From positions 62,001-126,000 of the forward strand of contig JASBTM010000003.1 of NCBI GenBank assembly GCA_030148425.1: 64,000 nucleotides of DNA, given 5' to 3'. Source of the DNA: Hyphomicrobium sp. (GTDB lineage Bacteria; Pseudomonadota; Alphaproteobacteria; Rhizobiales; Hyphomicrobiaceae). This document shows positions 1-11,021 of this stretch, piece by piece. The notes beneath the pieces were generated by a model. The model searched no databases. It saw nothing but the letters and a program-made list of their open reading frames with translations, and was not told the origin of the DNA. The position numbers and the translations under genes are program-made. Positions within the stretch are counted from its first letter, which is position 1, and each line of letters begins with the position of its first letter.

Positions 1-215
1 GCGGTCCCGGGCCGTGGGAACGTCGTTGAGCGCAGAGAGGACGACCTCCGCGCGGCCATATTGCCGCTAGGCAGGACACGTGCGAGGATGCTTAACGCAT
101 CGCGCAGCTGTTCCTTGCTGCCATGGTCCCGCCGATCAGGGCAGCGCTTTCGCTGAAGCGGCCGGACTGCCGATGCTCGAGCCGATACGAACATGAAGCT
201 TGGAGACTGAAGACG

Positions 216-1688
216 ATGCCGCATATCGAGCTGCCTGAGCCCGATGCCGGCGTCATCAGGCGCCTGCCGATTCTGATCGAGGGGCTGAAGGCGCGGGTCG
301 GACAAGATCTCCTCATTCTCGATGAGGAAGGAAGGCGTGCCTACGAGACCGACGCTTTTACTGCGTATCGTCGCGTGCCGATGCTCGTCGTGCTGCCGCG
401 CACGACGGAGGAAGTTTCGAAGATCCTGAAGTTTTGCCATGAGAACGACGTCAAGGTCGTGCCTCGCGGCGCGGGCACGTCGCTCTGCGGCGGCTCGTTG
501 CCGACGGAGGACGCCATCGTTCTCTGCATCTCGAAAATGAACCGGATGATCGAGATCGATCCGGCCAATCGCATCGCGCGAGTCGAGGCAGGCATCACCA
601 ATCTGCAGATTTCGGCGCAGATCGCGAAAGAAGGGTTTTTCTACGCGCCAGATCCGTCGTCGCAGCTCGCATGCTCACTTGCGGGCAATATCGCGATGAA
701 TTCCGGCGGCGCGCATTGCCTGAAATACGGGGTGACGACCCACAATGTACTCGGCGTCAAAATGGTGCTGATCGACGGCACCATCGTCGAAATCGGCGGC
801 GTATCGCTCGAGCGAAACGGCTACGACCTTTTGAGCCTCGTCATCGGCTCGGAGGGGCAGCTCGGCGTCATCACGGAAGCGACGGTAAAGATCGTCCCGT
901 CGCCCGAAGGTGCGCGGCCGATGATGATCGGTTTTCGCTCGCCGGAAGCCGCCGGAAGCTGCGTTTCCGCTATCATCGCGGCGGGTATCATTCCGGTCGC
1001 CATCGAATACATGGACCACGCGGCCATCGAGGTGTGCGAAGCCTTTGCGGGCGCCGGCTATCCGCTCGACGTCGAAGCGCTGCTTATCGTCGAGGTTGAA
1101 GGTTCGGAGAGCGAAATCGGCGTGCTGCTCGGGCGCGTCGCGGAAATTGCGGCGCGCTTCGATCCGAAGACGGTCAAGATCAGCTCGGATCCGGAGCAGA
1201 GCGCGCGCATCTGGGCAGGCCGGAAAGCGGCGTTCGGCGCCATCGGCCGTGTCGCCGATTATCTCTGCATGGACGGTACCATTCCGCTCGCTCAGCTGCC
1301 GCATTGCCTCACGCGCATCAGCCAGATCTGTGCCGAGTACGGTCTCAAGGTTGCGAACATCTTCCATGCGGGCGATGGCAATCTGCATCCGCTCATTCTC
1401 TACGATGCCAACAATCCGGACGAGGCGGAGCGCGCGGAACTTGCGGGCGAGGCGGTGCTGAAGCTTTGCGTCGAGCTTGGCGGCTGCCTCACGGGCGAGC
1501 ACGGCGTCGGCATCGAGAAGCGCGAACTCATGACGACGCAATTCACGCCGACCGATTTGGCCGTGCAGATGCGCATCAAAACGGTTTTCGATCCGACGTG
1601 GCGTCTCAACCCGGCGAAGGTTTTTCCGCTCGCGCTTAGCGACGAGATGCGTACGGGCAACGCTGTAAGCACGCCCGAGGCTGCCTAG
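216..1688 (+). CDS. glcD: Glycolate oxidase FAD-linked subunit GlcD
   Basis: FAD-binding oxidase motifs (VVPRGAGTSLCGG, HAGDGNLHP, GEHGVGIEKRELM); followed by glcE and glcF. Internal ATG at 216 preferred over the 123 ORF start. Confidence 0.92.
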   Translation: MPHIELPEPDAGVIRRLPILIEGLKARVGQDLLILDEEGRRAYETDAFTAYRRVPMLVVLPRTTEEVSKILKFCHENDVKVVPRGAGTSLCGGSLPTEDAIVLCISKMNRMIEIDPANRIARVEAGITNLQISAQIAKEGFFYAPDPSSQLACSLAGNIAMNSGGAHCLKYGVTTHNVLGVKMVLIDGTIVEIGGVSLERNGYDLLSLVIGSEGQLGVITEATVKIVPSPEGARPMMIGFRSPEAAGSCVSAIIAAGIIPVAIEYMDHAAIEVCEAFAGAGYPLDVEALLIVEVEGSESEIGVLLGRVAEIAARFDPKTVKISSDPEQSARIWAGRKAAFGAIGRVADYLCMDGTIPLAQLPHCLTRISQICAEYGLKVANIFHAGDGNLHPLILYDANNPDEAERAELAGEAVLKLCVELGGCLTGEHGVGIEKRELMTTQFTPTDLAVQMRIKTVFDPTWRLNPAKVFPLALSDEMRTGNAVSTPEAA

Positions 1689-1701
1689 GAGATATCAGGC
1701 C

Positions 1702-2925
1702 GTGAGCGAACTTTGGCGTCCCGCCGCGGAGTGGGAATTGCAGTCCATGATCGCCAAGCTCGTGCGCGAGAATCGCGGCATCGAGGTCGTCGGACATGGC
1801 GCGCTTCGCAATACCGGCCGCGTCGCGAAATCCGATGTCGTGCTGACGACGTCGGGCCTCAAAGGCATCACACTGTACGAGCCGACGGAACTCGTGATGT
1901 CGGCGCGGGCCGGAACACCGCTCTATGAGATTGAGGCGGTGCTGGCGGCGCGCGGGCAAATGCTGGCGTTCGAGCCCGTGGATCTCGGTCCGACGACGGG
2001 CGCTCCGGGTGGGGCGCTCTCTATTGGCGGAATTTTCGCGACGAATTTCTCGGGCTCTCGACGCATCTCGGCGGGAAGCGCGCGCGATAATCTTCTCGGC
2101 GTTCGGGCCATCAACGGACGCGCCGAACTGTTCAAATCGGGCGGCCGGGTGATGAAGAATGTGACCGGCATCGATGTCGCCCGCGGGCTGACAGGCAGCT
2201 GGGGCACACTTGCCGTGATGACGGAGGTCACGTTCAAGGTCGCGCCCATTCCTCAGACGATGCAGACGCTGGCGTTTCCTGAGCTTCCCGACGATCTTGC
2301 CATCGAAGCGCTGTCCGTCGCGATGGCGACGCCGCTCGAAGTTTCGGGTGCGGTGCACTTGCCGCGCAATTGCGCTGCGCGCCTCAGGACGCCGAAGCTC
2401 AAAGGTATCGACCAGTCGCTGACGCTGCTGCGGCTCGAGACGTTCGCGGCGGCCATCGATCAGCGCAAGGAAAAGCTCAAGGCGGCGCTGAAAGTATACG
2501 GCACGCCAATCGAACTCGATTCCGAAGAAAGTTTCAGTCTTTGGAGCGAGTTCCGATCGCTTTCCATCATGCCGTTTTCGACTGAAACGGCGCTCTGGCG
2601 TATATCGACGTTGCCGACGAAGGCCGCCGAGATCGTCTTCGCCATCCAGAAGTTCATGCCTGCCGTGGCTTTCTACGATTGGTCAGGCGGCATGGTGTGG
2701 CTCGAAGTTCCTGCGGCTGCCGACGCGGGCGCTGCCGACGTGCGGCGCGCCGTTGCCGTTCGCGGCGGTCATGCAACCCTGATCCGTGCCGAGCCCGAGG
2801 TTCGAAGCAACATCGACGTGTTCGAACCGTTGAAGCCCGAGATCGAACGATTGACACGGGGTATCAAGTCGGCGTTCGATCCGGCCGGCCTTTTCAATCG
2901 CGGGCGCATGTACGCCAATCTCTAG
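1702..2925 (+). CDS. glcE: Glycolate oxidase FAD-binding subunit GlcE
   Basis: GTG start; shorter FAD_binding_4 protein between glcD and glcF (SGGRVMKNVTGID, GLFNRGRMY). Confidence 0.9.
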   Translation: MSELWRPAAEWELQSMIAKLVRENRGIEVVGHGALRNTGRVAKSDVVLTTSGLKGITLYEPTELVMSARAGTPLYEIEAVLAARGQMLAFEPVDLGPTTGAPGGALSIGGIFATNFSGSRRISAGSARDNLLGVRAINGRAELFKSGGRVMKNVTGIDVARGLTGSWGTLAVMTEVTFKVAPIPQTMQTLAFPELPDDLAIEALSVAMATPLEVSGAVHLPRNCAARLRTPKLKGIDQSLTLLRLETFAAAIDQRKEKLKAALKVYGTPIELDSEESFSLWSEFRSLSIMPFSTETALWRISTLPTKAAEIVFAIQKFMPAVAFYDWSGGMVWLEVPAAADAGAADVRRAVAVRGGHATLIRAEPEVRSNIDVFEPLKPEIERLTRGIKSAFDPAGLFNRGRMYANL

Positions 2926-2952
2926 ACACCGAAGCCCGGCAATCTGGCGCAA

Positions 2953-4317
2953 ATGCAAACCAATTTTACGAGCGAGCAGCTTCAAGATCCGGACGTGAAG
3001 GAAGCCGAGCGCATCCTTCGCCGCTGCGTCCATTGCGGTTTCTGCACCGCGACGTGCCCGACATATGTTGTGCTCGGCGACGAGCGCGACAGTCCACGCG
3101 GGCGCATCTACGCCATCAAGGACATGCTCGAGAAGGGCTACGATGCGAAGCCCGAGGTCTCGATCCATATCGATCGCTGTCTCTCGTGCTTTTCGTGCAT
3201 GACCACGTGTCCGTCGGGCGTCGATTACATGCATCTCGTCGAGGTGGCGCGGAAGCACATCGAGAAAACCGGGCATCGCAGCCTGAAGGATCGCCTCATC
3301 CGGCGAGCGCTGACGCAGATCGTGCCTTATCCGCGCCGGTTCCGCTGGGCATTGCGGGTCGCGCCTTTGGGACGCCGCTTGGCCCCGACGTTGCGCGCTC
3401 TCAATTTTCCCGAGCTTGCCGCGATGGTCGAACTGGCGCCGGTCGGCGTACCGAGTTCTGGGCGTTTCAAAGGGCCGGGAACAGCGTCGCCGACGGGCGT
3501 GCGGACCGGTCGCGTGATCATGCTGGCGGGTTGCGCGCAACAGGTGCTGAGGCCCGAAATCAACGACGCGACCATCCGGCTTTTCGCGCGCGGCGGCGTG
3601 GATGTGGTCGTGTCCGCAGGCGCGCAATGCTGCGGCGCGCTCAGCCAGCATATCGGCCGCGAGGACGAAGCGATTGCGGCCGCGAAGGTCAATGTCGACG
3701 CCTGGAGCAAGGAAATCGCCAAGGGCGGCGTCGATGCCATCATCATCAATACATCGGGCTGCGGCACAACGGTGAAGGATTACGGCCATCTGCTCAAGCA
3801 CGAGCCCGACTATGCCGAGCGCGCCAAGACGATTTCGTCGATGACGAAGGACGTGACGGAATTCCTCGACGAATACGATATCGGCGCGCCGAGACGGTGG
3901 TCGAGCCTCAAGGTCGCGTATCATTCGGCGTGCTCGCTGCAGCATGGTCAGCGGGTGACGACGCAGCCGAAATCGCTACTGAAAAAGGCCGGATTTACGG
4001 TGCTCGACGTGCCGGAAGCGCATCTCTGTTGCGGTTCGGCGGGCATCTACAATATCGTGCAGCCCGAGATCGCGGGCGCCCTCCGGGACCGGAAGGCCGG
4101 GCACATCAAGTCGTTGAAACCTGATCTGGTGGCGGCCGGAAACATCGGCTGCATCACGCAGCTCGGAACGGCGCTCGAGGTTCCGGTGGTGCATACGATC
4201 GAGCTTCTGGACTGGGCGCACGGCGGGCCGGTGCCGCCAGGGCTCGAAAATCTCGAGAAGTATTCGACGGACGTTCCGCAGCCGAAACACAGCGTTGAGG
4301 ATTATATCGGCGCATGA
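2953..4317 (+). CDS. glcF: Glycolate oxidase iron-sulfur subunit GlcF
   Basis: Two 4Fe-4S motifs (CVHCGFCTATCP, CLSCFSCMTTCPSGVDY) and C-terminal CCG domains (AQCCGALSQH, LCCGSAGIYN). Confidence 0.94.
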   Translation: MQTNFTSEQLQDPDVKEAERILRRCVHCGFCTATCPTYVVLGDERDSPRGRIYAIKDMLEKGYDAKPEVSIHIDRCLSCFSCMTTCPSGVDYMHLVEVARKHIEKTGHRSLKDRLIRRALTQIVPYPRRFRWALRVAPLGRRLAPTLRALNFPELAAMVELAPVGVPSSGRFKGPGTASPTGVRTGRVIMLAGCAQQVLRPEINDATIRLFARGGVDVVVSAGAQCCGALSQHIGREDEAIAAAKVNVDAWSKEIAKGGVDAIIINTSGCGTTVKDYGHLLKHEPDYAERAKTISSMTKDVTEFLDEYDIGAPRRWSSLKVAYHSACSLQHGQRVTTQPKSLLKKAGFTVLDVPEAHLCCGSAGIYNIVQPEIAGALRDRKAGHIKSLKPDLVAAGNIGCITQLGTALEVPVVHTIELLDWAHGGPVPPGLENLEKYSTDVPQPKHSVEDYIGA

Positions 4318-5360
4318 CGCTTGCATCTGAAGTTACCCAGTCCCGCGCGCTGCTGAGCGACAAGATCAAGGCGCACATTCGCGGCAAGGCGAAGCCTGTC
4401 GGATCGCTCGGACGGCTTGAAGAACTTGCGGTTCAGGTCGGCCTGATCGCGGGCTCGACGACGCCGGATCTCGGCGATGCGCGTATTGTGGTTTTCGCGG
4501 GAGATCACGGCATCACGGCCGAGGGCGTGACGGCCTACCCGTCCGTCGTATCGCGGGAGATCGCGAAGTTCGTTCTGGCAGGGAGTGCTGGAGTTAACGT
4601 GCTCGCGCGCGCTGCTGGCGTTGGCGTCGAGCTTGTCGATGCTGGGCTTCTCGAACCGTTGCCGCCGCACGATTCGCTGCTTGAGCGCCGTATCGGTCCT
4701 GGAACCAAGAATGCGCGGCGTGAGCCTGCGATGTCTGTCGAGGACTGCACGGCCGCGCTGGACGCGGGGCGGATTCTCGACGCGCGTCTCGGCGCGGAGA
4801 ATGTTGGTATCGTCGGATATGGCGAGATCGGCATCGGCAATACGAGCGCGGCGTCGCTTATTGCGCATGCGTTGACCGGGCTCGATCTCAAGACGCTCGT
4901 CGGTCCGGGTGCGGGCGCTCCGGCGCTCGGCCTCGACCACAAATACGAGGTGCTGAAGGAGACGTTCGCGCGTGCGGCGATCGCGCCTTCGTCCGAAGCG
5001 GGGCGAACGTTCGAGGTGCTCCGCCAGTTCGGCGGCTTCGAGATCGTAATGATGGCGGGAGCCATGACCGCCGCTGCGGCCGCGGGCCGGGTGATCGTCG
5101 TCGATGGTTTCATCTCGACAGCGGGAGCTATTGCGGCAGAAGCGCTGCATCCGGGAACGCTCGACAATTGCGTCTTCGCGCACTGTTCGGCCGAGCCCGG
5201 GCACGCGGCGCTGCTCCATCATCTGCGCGTCAAGCCGCTGCTCGAACTCGAAATGCGTTTGGGCGAAGGAACCGGTGCCGCGCTTGCCGTGCCGATCATT
5301 CGTGCCGCCGAGCTGATGCTGCGCGAGATGGCGGATCTGCCCGGCGAACATCCCGTATGA
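4314..5360 (+). CDS. cobT: Nicotinate-nucleotide--dimethylbenzimidazole phosphoribosyltransferase
   Basis: CobT motifs (KPVGSLGRLEELA, VFAGDHGI, GEIGIGNTSAAS, EPGH); ATGA overlap with glcF. Confidence 0.93.
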   Translation: MTLASEVTQSRALLSDKIKAHIRGKAKPVGSLGRLEELAVQVGLIAGSTTPDLGDARIVVFAGDHGITAEGVTAYPSVVSREIAKFVLAGSAGVNVLARAAGVGVELVDAGLLEPLPPHDSLLERRIGPGTKNARREPAMSVEDCTAALDAGRILDARLGAENVGIVGYGEIGIGNTSAASLIAHALTGLDLKTLVGPGAGAPALGLDHKYEVLKETFARAAIAPSSEAGRTFEVLRQFGGFEIVMMAGAMTAAAAAGRVIVVDGFISTAGAIAAEALHPGTLDNCVFAHCSAEPGHAALLHHLRVKPLLELEMRLGEGTGAALAVPIIRAAELMLREMADLPGEHPV

Positions 5361-6124
5361 TCGCCAATGAGGCGAGGCTTTTCCTCATCGCGTTGCAGTT
5401 TCTGACGCGTATCCGGGTGAAACAGATTCATCCGTTTCCAGAGGATTGGCTGCCGCGCTCGGCGAAATATATGCCGCTTGTCGGTGCGCTGATTGGAGCG
5501 GCTGCGGGAGCCGTTATCCTCCTCTCGGCCGCTTTCTTTCCGTCGCCGCTCCCTGTCGTCTTCGGCCTCATCGCCTCCGTTGTTTTGACTGGGGCGCTGC
5601 ATGAGGACGGTCTGGCGGACACCATTGATGCGCTCGGCGGTGGTGCGGACGCTGAGCGCTGCCTTGAAATCATGAAGGACAGCCGCATCGGCACTTACGG
5701 TGTGCTGGCGCTCGTCGCGGTCTTGGCATTGAAAGCGACATCGCTCGATGCGATTGGGCCGCTAACGGTCATCGGGGTATTGATCGCCGCATATGCCGGA
5801 GGACGTCTAGCGGCCGTTTTCGCTCTGACATTCCTTCCCTATGCGGGTGGCGGCAACGTCAAGGTCAGCCGCACGCCGGTGCGTATGACGGGGCGAGAAC
5901 TCATCGTGGCTATCGCAACCACGCTGGCGATCGGGTTCATCGCCATGAAGGCGGCCGTTTTTGTCGCCGCGACGGTGGTCGCGTTGTTTGCGGCGGCTGT
6001 CCTGGCGCTGATCGCGCGCCGCAAGATCGGCGGCTATACCGGAGACGTGCTTGGCGCTGTCGAACAAGTCTACGAGACGGCATTTCTCGCAGTCGCGGCC
6101 GCGTTGATCGCAGGGCCAGGGTGA
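5357..6124 (+). CDS. cobS: Adenosylcobinamide-GDP ribazoletransferase
   Basis: Membrane protein with LQFLTRI and HEDGLADTIDALGGG motifs typical of CobS/CobV; ATGA overlap with cobT. Confidence 0.92.
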   Translation: MIANEARLFLIALQFLTRIRVKQIHPFPEDWLPRSAKYMPLVGALIGAAAGAVILLSAAFFPSPLPVVFGLIASVVLTGALHEDGLADTIDALGGGADAERCLEIMKDSRIGTYGVLALVAVLALKATSLDAIGPLTVIGVLIAAYAGGRLAAVFALTFLPYAGGGNVKVSRTPVRMTGRELIVAIATTLAIGFIAMKAAVFVAATVVALFAAAVLALIARRKIGGYTGDVLGAVEQVYETAFLAVAAALIAGPG

Positions 6125-6288
6125 ATTTCGCAGAAGCGAAACGCGGGGCTGCCGGGCGGAATTCGCACGAGAATTGCAATCCTTCCTACTCTATTGAATG
6201 AAGTTCAGGACGGTGCAATCGCGCCGTCTTCGGGGTAGGATGTCGCTTTGCAACGCCTCGAGTGTATTGCGTACGGGCGACGGCAGAG

Positions 6289-7467
6289 ATGACGAACAGC
6301 GTCCTTCTGAATGCCGAGAATGTAGCTGCGCGGGCAGTCTCGCCGCGTGGCGGAGACGTCATTACCGAAATTTTCAATGGCGCGGACGAGGCGCTGGCGG
6401 CGCTCGAAGTGATCGAGAACGGACTTGTCGCGACCGGGTTCCAGACACTCGATTGGCTGACCATTCTCTACGAAGAGCTTGCGACCATGCGGCGCTGTCA
6501 TCCCCGTCTTGTCGTCGTTACGGACAAAGAAAGCGGCGAGGTCGTGATGGCTCTGCCGCTTGTCGTCGCGCGGGAGGGCTTGCTGCGCGTCGCGAGCTTT
6601 GCCGATCTCGGAGTTTCCGATTACGGCGCTCCGCTTCTCGGGCAAGTGCGTGTTGACGACAATGCGTGGATCCGGCGGCTCTGGCGTTCCGTCCGGGCGG
6701 CGATGCGCGACGTCGATCTGATCCGTCTCGAGCGCATGCCCGCCAAGATCGGAGACCTGGATAATCCGTTGCTCAGGCTGTTTGGATGCGCGCCTGCGCG
6801 CGATGTTGCACATCAATTGGATTTGCCCGGAAGCTTCGACGATTACCTCCACGCCCTCGGCAAGAAATATCGCAAGGATGTCGAGCGCTGCCATCGTCTT
6901 TGGGAGAAAGAGGGCGAGCCGCGCTTCTATCGTGCAACTTCGTCTGATGAGATCGCGCATGTCTTTTCGGTCATGGAGGAGCAGCAGGCGCATTGGCATG
7001 CGGCGCATCGCGGCAAACACCTGCATGAGATGCCGGCTTTCAGTCCGTTCTACGAGCGCATTGCGCTCGATGGGTCGGACGCCGGGCTAACGGCGCTTTT
7101 CGCGCTCGAAGCGAATGGGGAAATCATCGCCACGCTTTTGGGCCTTCTGCACGGCGAAACCTTCACGCTGCTGCGAATCTCCACGGCCGGGGAGCGGTGG
7201 AGCGATCTCTCGCCAGGTCGCCTTGTTGTGCTCGAAACGATAAAGCTCCTGGCGGCGCAGGGCTTCCGCCGCTTCAACATGGGTTACCGCTCCAATCCGC
7301 TGAAGCACGGCTTCGGCACCGAGGAGGTGCCTCTCTATGACTTGGTGATTGCCCAAGATATCGCGGCGCTGCCAACCTTTATGGTTCACGAGCTGGTCGC
7401 GCATCTGCGTGCCAGCCGGCGGCTCCGATCCGTGCTCAGTAAGGCGATGCCGCGCCGCGCAGGCTGA
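6289..7467 (+). CDS. GNAT-type acetyltransferase, BcsL/CelD-like (DUF6314/FemAB-like fold)
   Basis: Architecture and C-terminal GNAT-like segment (KKYRKDVERCHRLWEKEG, RFNMGYRSNPLKHGFGT). Function not determined. Confidence 0.65.
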   Translation: MTNSVLLNAENVAARAVSPRGGDVITEIFNGADEALAALEVIENGLVATGFQTLDWLTILYEELATMRRCHPRLVVVTDKESGEVVMALPLVVAREGLLRVASFADLGVSDYGAPLLGQVRVDDNAWIRRLWRSVRAAMRDVDLIRLERMPAKIGDLDNPLLRLFGCAPARDVAHQLDLPGSFDDYLHALGKKYRKDVERCHRLWEKEGEPRFYRATSSDEIAHVFSVMEEQQAHWHAAHRGKHLHEMPAFSPFYERIALDGSDAGLTALFALEANGEIIATLLGLLHGETFTLLRISTAGERWSDLSPGRLVVLETIKLLAAQGFRRFNMGYRSNPLKHGFGTEEVPLYDLVIAQDIAALPTFMVHELVAHLRASRRLRSVLSKAMPRRAG

Positions 7468-7595
7468 TTTTTGGGCTATTTCGCCTGACTTTCCTCATGC
7501 CGGTCGATCCGATATAAGGCGGGCTCGCGCGCCGGATGCCTGACAAGGTGTCTCGGCAACTTTTTTATCAGCCGTCTGGTTCTCCGATCCTCATC

Positions 7596-9050
7596 ATGTC
7601 CAAAGCAAATACCAACTCGCGTCCGGAAGCGCGCCTCGCGAAGGGTTTTCGCGATATCGAGGCGCCGGAACTCAAGGCGCTGGCCGATATGACGGGGAAG
7701 ATCCGCGAGGTTTATGAGCGCTATGGTTTCGACGCGCTGGAGACGCCCGCGATCGAATATACCGACGCGCTCGGCAAGTTCCTGCCCGATCAGGATCGCC
7801 CGAATGCGGGTGTTTTCTCGTTTCAGGACGAGGACGAGCAGTGGATGAGCCTGCGCTACGATCTTACCGCGCCGCTCGCCCGTTACGTCGCGCAGAATTA
7901 CCAGTCGCTGCCGAAGCCGTTCCGCCGGTATGCGTTCGGCAACGTCTACCGCAACGAGAAGCCGGGTCCCGGCCGCTTTCGCCAGTTCATGCAGTTCGAC
8001 GCGGATACCGTCGGCGCGGAAGGCATCGCGGCGGACGCTGAGCTTTGCATGCTCGCGGCCGACACGCTCGAAGCGCTGGGCGTGAAGCGCGGGGATTACC
8101 GGATCAAGGTCTCCAGTCGCAAACTGCTCGACGGCCTGCTGAGTGCAGCTGGGCTTGAGGGCGAAGATAATGCCGGACGCCGCCTCACTGTTCTGCGCGC
8201 GGTCGATAAACTCGATCGTCTCGGCATCGAAGGCGTGTCTCAGCTGCTCGGCAAGGGACGCAAGGACGAAAGCGGCGACTTCACGAAGGGTGCCGATCTG
8301 ACGCCGGCACAGACGATGGAAGTCATCGGCTTTCTCGAAAGGCCCATCGCTGAGAACGCTAACAATCCGGCCTTTCAGGCGGGCGTCGACGATCTGCTGA
8401 AGCTGCAGGAAATCTGCGCGGCGGCGGGTTACGAGGACAATCGAATTCGGCTCGACCAAACCGTTGTTCGCGGGCTCGAATACTACACGGGGCCTGTGTT
8501 CGAAGCCGAGCTGACGTTCGAGGTGAAGGACGAGGACGGCAAGCCGGTGCGCTTCGGCTCGGTGGGCGGCGGCGGGCGTTACGACGATCTCGTCGCGCGC
8601 TTCACGGGCGAGAAGGTGCCCGCGACAGGCTTTTCCATTGGCGTTTCGCGCTTGCAGGCAGCACTGTCGCTCATTGGCGAGAAGAAGGTGGAGACGCTCG
8701 GCCCAGTCGTTATCCTTGTGATGGATAAGGGCGAGATCGCGACTTACCAGAAAATGACGCAAGCGTTGCGCAATGCAGGCATCCGTGCGGAGATGTACCT
8801 CGGTTCGTCCGGCATGAAGGCGCAGATGAAATACGCCGACAAGCGCAACAGTCCGTGTGTGATCATTCAAGGTTCGGATGAGCGCGCGAAAGGCGAGGTC
8901 ACGATCAAGGATCTGATCGAAGGCGCGAAAGCCGCCGCCGCGATCAAGGACAACAAGGAATGGAAAGAAGCGCGTCCGGCGCAGTTTTCCGTTTCCGAAA
9001 ATCATCTGGTGCAGGAAGTTCACAACCTCATCAAGCGGCATCAGGGATGA
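7596..9050 (+). CDS. hisS: Histidyl-tRNA synthetase (alphaproteobacterial type)
   Basis: Class II aaRS motifs ([55 protein letters not shown]). Confidence 0.95.
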   Translation: MSKANTNSRPEARLAKGFRDIEAPELKALADMTGKIREVYERYGFDALETPAIEYTDALGKFLPDQDRPNAGVFSFQDEDEQWMSLRYDLTAPLARYVAQNYQSLPKPFRRYAFGNVYRNEKPGPGRFRQFMQFDADTVGAEGIAADAELCMLAADTLEALGVKRGDYRIKVSSRKLLDGLLSAAGLEGEDNAGRRLTVLRAVDKLDRLGIEGVSQLLGKGRKDESGDFTKGADLTPAQTMEVIGFLERPIAENANNPAFQAGVDDLLKLQEICAAAGYEDNRIRLDQTVVRGLEYYTGPVFEAELTFEVKDEDGKPVRFGSVGGGGRYDDLVARFTGEKVPATGFSIGVSRLQAALSLIGEKKVETLGPVVILVMDKGEIATYQKMTQALRNAGIRAEMYLGSSGMKAQMKYADKRNSPCVIIQGSDERAKGEVTIKDLIEGAKAAAAIKDNKEWKEARPAQFSVSENHLVQEVHNLIKRHQG

Positions 9051-9053
9051 GCC

Positions 9054-10232
9054 ATGGCCGCTGAAACGACGCGAAGTCTCGAAGCGCTGGCGTCCCACGC
9101 CCAGACGGTGATGTCGGTTTTCACGAAGGCCGGCTACGACGCCGTTGCGCCTGCGATCATCCAGCCCGCTGACGTCTTCCTCGACGTCATCGGCGAAAGT
9201 CTGCGCGCGCGCACGTACGTCTTTACCGATCAAGACGGCGCCGAGCTTTGTCTGCGGCCCGACATCACCGTGCCGACGTGCCGCCTGCACTTGGAGCGTC
9301 ACGCCGATCCCATGACGCCTGCGCGCTACTGCTACAACGGACCAGCCTTCCGCTTTCAGCCGCAAGGCGCCACGGTTGCGCATCCGCGGGAATTCCGCCA
9401 GGCGGGGATCGAGCGCTTTGGCGATAAATCGCGCGAGGTCGCGGAAGCCGAGACGGTAGCGATAATCATCAAGGCGATCGAAAAGGTCGGTTTCAAGGAT
9501 TGGACGCTGCGGCTCGGCGATATCGGGCTGTTCTCGAGCGTTCTCGACGCTACGGGTGTCTCGCCCAATTGGAAGACGCGTCTTGACGATGCATTCCTGC
9601 GGCCGCTTTCGTTTCGAGATGCTTTGAAGAGCTTTGCCGTCGGCGTTCGCCCGCCGTCATCGAGCATTCCGGAGCAACTTTTATCATCGCTTCGGCGCGA
9701 CGATATGGAGGCGAGCGAAGCGGCCGTTGCCGTCTACCTCGAAGAGGAAGCGATCGAACTGATCGGGACGCGCTCGCTCGCGGACATCACCGAGCACTTG
9801 CTCATCGTCGCGGACGAACGCCGGGAGCCTCCGCTCGATGCGCGGGCTATCGAGATCATCGAGCGCTATAGCGGCATCTCGGGACCTGCGATTACGGCGG
9901 GCGAGAAAATTTCGGCGCTCATTAAGGAAGCGCCGAACAGTTCGGGGTTCGCGCTTGAAACCTACGACCGGCGCTTGGCGCTTCTCGCCAACGCGGGCAT
10001 CGATCTTGACCGCGTGACGTTCTCGGCGGAGTTCGGACGCACGCTCGCCTATTACACCGGTCTCGTATTCGAGGTGAACGCGGCCACGCTCGGGGCGAAG
10101 AGCCCGATAGCAGGCGGCGGACGTTACGACGGCCTGATGCGCGCGGCGGGATCGGGGGCGGATGTTCCGGCGGTCGGTGCCGCCATCCACTCCGAGCGGC
10201 TTCTCGCGGCGATGGGAGGCAAGGCGTCATGA
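9054..10232 (+). CDS. hisZ: ATP phosphoribosyltransferase regulatory subunit HisZ
   Basis: HisRS-like paralogue without anticodon-binding domain, immediately before hisG. Confidence 0.9.
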   Translation: MAAETTRSLEALASHAQTVMSVFTKAGYDAVAPAIIQPADVFLDVIGESLRARTYVFTDQDGAELCLRPDITVPTCRLHLERHADPMTPARYCYNGPAFRFQPQGATVAHPREFRQAGIERFGDKSREVAEAETVAIIIKAIEKVGFKDWTLRLGDIGLFSSVLDATGVSPNWKTRLDDAFLRPLSFRDALKSFAVGVRPPSSSIPEQLLSSLRRDDMEASEAAVAVYLEEEAIELIGTRSLADITEHLLIVADERREPPLDARAIEIIERYSGISGPAITAGEKISALIKEAPNSSGFALETYDRRLALLANAGIDLDRVTFSAEFGRTLAYYTGLVFEVNAATLGAKSPIAGGGRYDGLMRAAGSGADVPAVGAAIHSERLLAAMGGKAS

Positions 10233-10951
10233 GCAAGCTGACACTCGCCATTCCATCCAAGGGCCGCCTGATGGAGCAGACGACCGACATGTTCGCGCGG
10301 GCGGGTCTCGTGGTGCGCAAGGTCGGGCATGTGCGTGGCTATCGCGGCGAGATCGAAGGCTTGCCCGGAGTCGACGTCGCTTATGTATCGTCGAGCGAGA
10401 TCGCGGAGGCGTTGAAATCCGGAAGCGTGCATCTCGGCATCACGGGCGAAGATCTGATCCGCGAGAACATTTCCGATGCGGCGACGCGCATCCGTTTTCT
10501 GCAGAAGCTCGGTTTTGGCTTTGCCGATGTCGTCGTTGCCGTGCCGACGTGCTGGATCGATGTTTCGACGGTAGCGGAGCTTGAAGAGATCGCCATTCCC
10601 TTCCGCCGCAAGCATGGCCGCTGGCCGCGCGTCGCCACGAAGTACATCAACCAGACGCGGCGTTTCTTCGGAATGAAGGGTTTCGGCGATTATCGCATTA
10701 TCGAGAGTGCGGGAGCGACCGAGGGTGCGCCGTCGTCCGGCATGGCCGAGCTGATCGTCGACATCACGACGACGGGCGAGACGCTGCGGGCGAATGGGCT
10801 CAAGATTCTCGACGATGGTGTGATCCTGAAATCGCAGGCCAACCTGCTCGCCACCAACGCTGCGCAGTGGACGCCAGAGAACGAAGCCGTTTGTGCGGAG
10901 CTGGTTGGAAAGCTCTCGGCCTCCATTCCGAAAAAAGCGACGGTGCGGTAG
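10229..10951 (+). CDS. hisG: ATP phosphoribosyltransferase, short form
   Basis: [13 protein letters not shown] start, [31 protein letters not shown] overlap with hisZ. Confidence 0.95.
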   Translation: MSKLTLAIPSKGRLMEQTTDMFARAGLVVRKVGHVRGYRGEIEGLPGVDVAYVSSSEIAEALKSGSVHLGITGEDLIRENISDAATRIRFLQKLGFGFADVVVAVPTCWIDVSTVAELEEIAIPFRRKHGRWPRVATKYINQTRRFFGMKGFGDYRIIESAGATEGAPSSGMAELIVDITTTGETLRANGLKILDDGVILKSQANLLATNAAQWTPENEAVCAELVGKLSASIPKKATVR

Positions 10952-10989
10952 CACAGTCGCTCGCGCCGCGAACCACGCGAGGCCAGATG

Positions 10990-11005
10990 CAGCCGTGAAC
11001 GGCTG
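10990..11005 (+). terminator. Stem-loop after hisG (CAGCCG-TGAA-CGGCTG)
   Basis: Perfect 6-bp inverted repeat 39 nt after the hisG stop; no strong U-tract. Confidence 0.35.
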
Positions 11006-11021
11006 CTTTCTCCGCACCCAC

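Noticed and set aside
2683-3945. 420-aa minus-strand ORF antisense to glcE/glcF
   Set aside because: Shadow ORF with biased Arg/Asp/His content; glcF Fe-S motifs are on the + strand.
7476-9383. 635-aa minus-strand ORF antisense to hisS and hisZ
   Set aside because: Arg/His-rich low-complexity translation typical of antisense frames in high-GC DNA; the sense frame is unambiguous hisS/hisZ.
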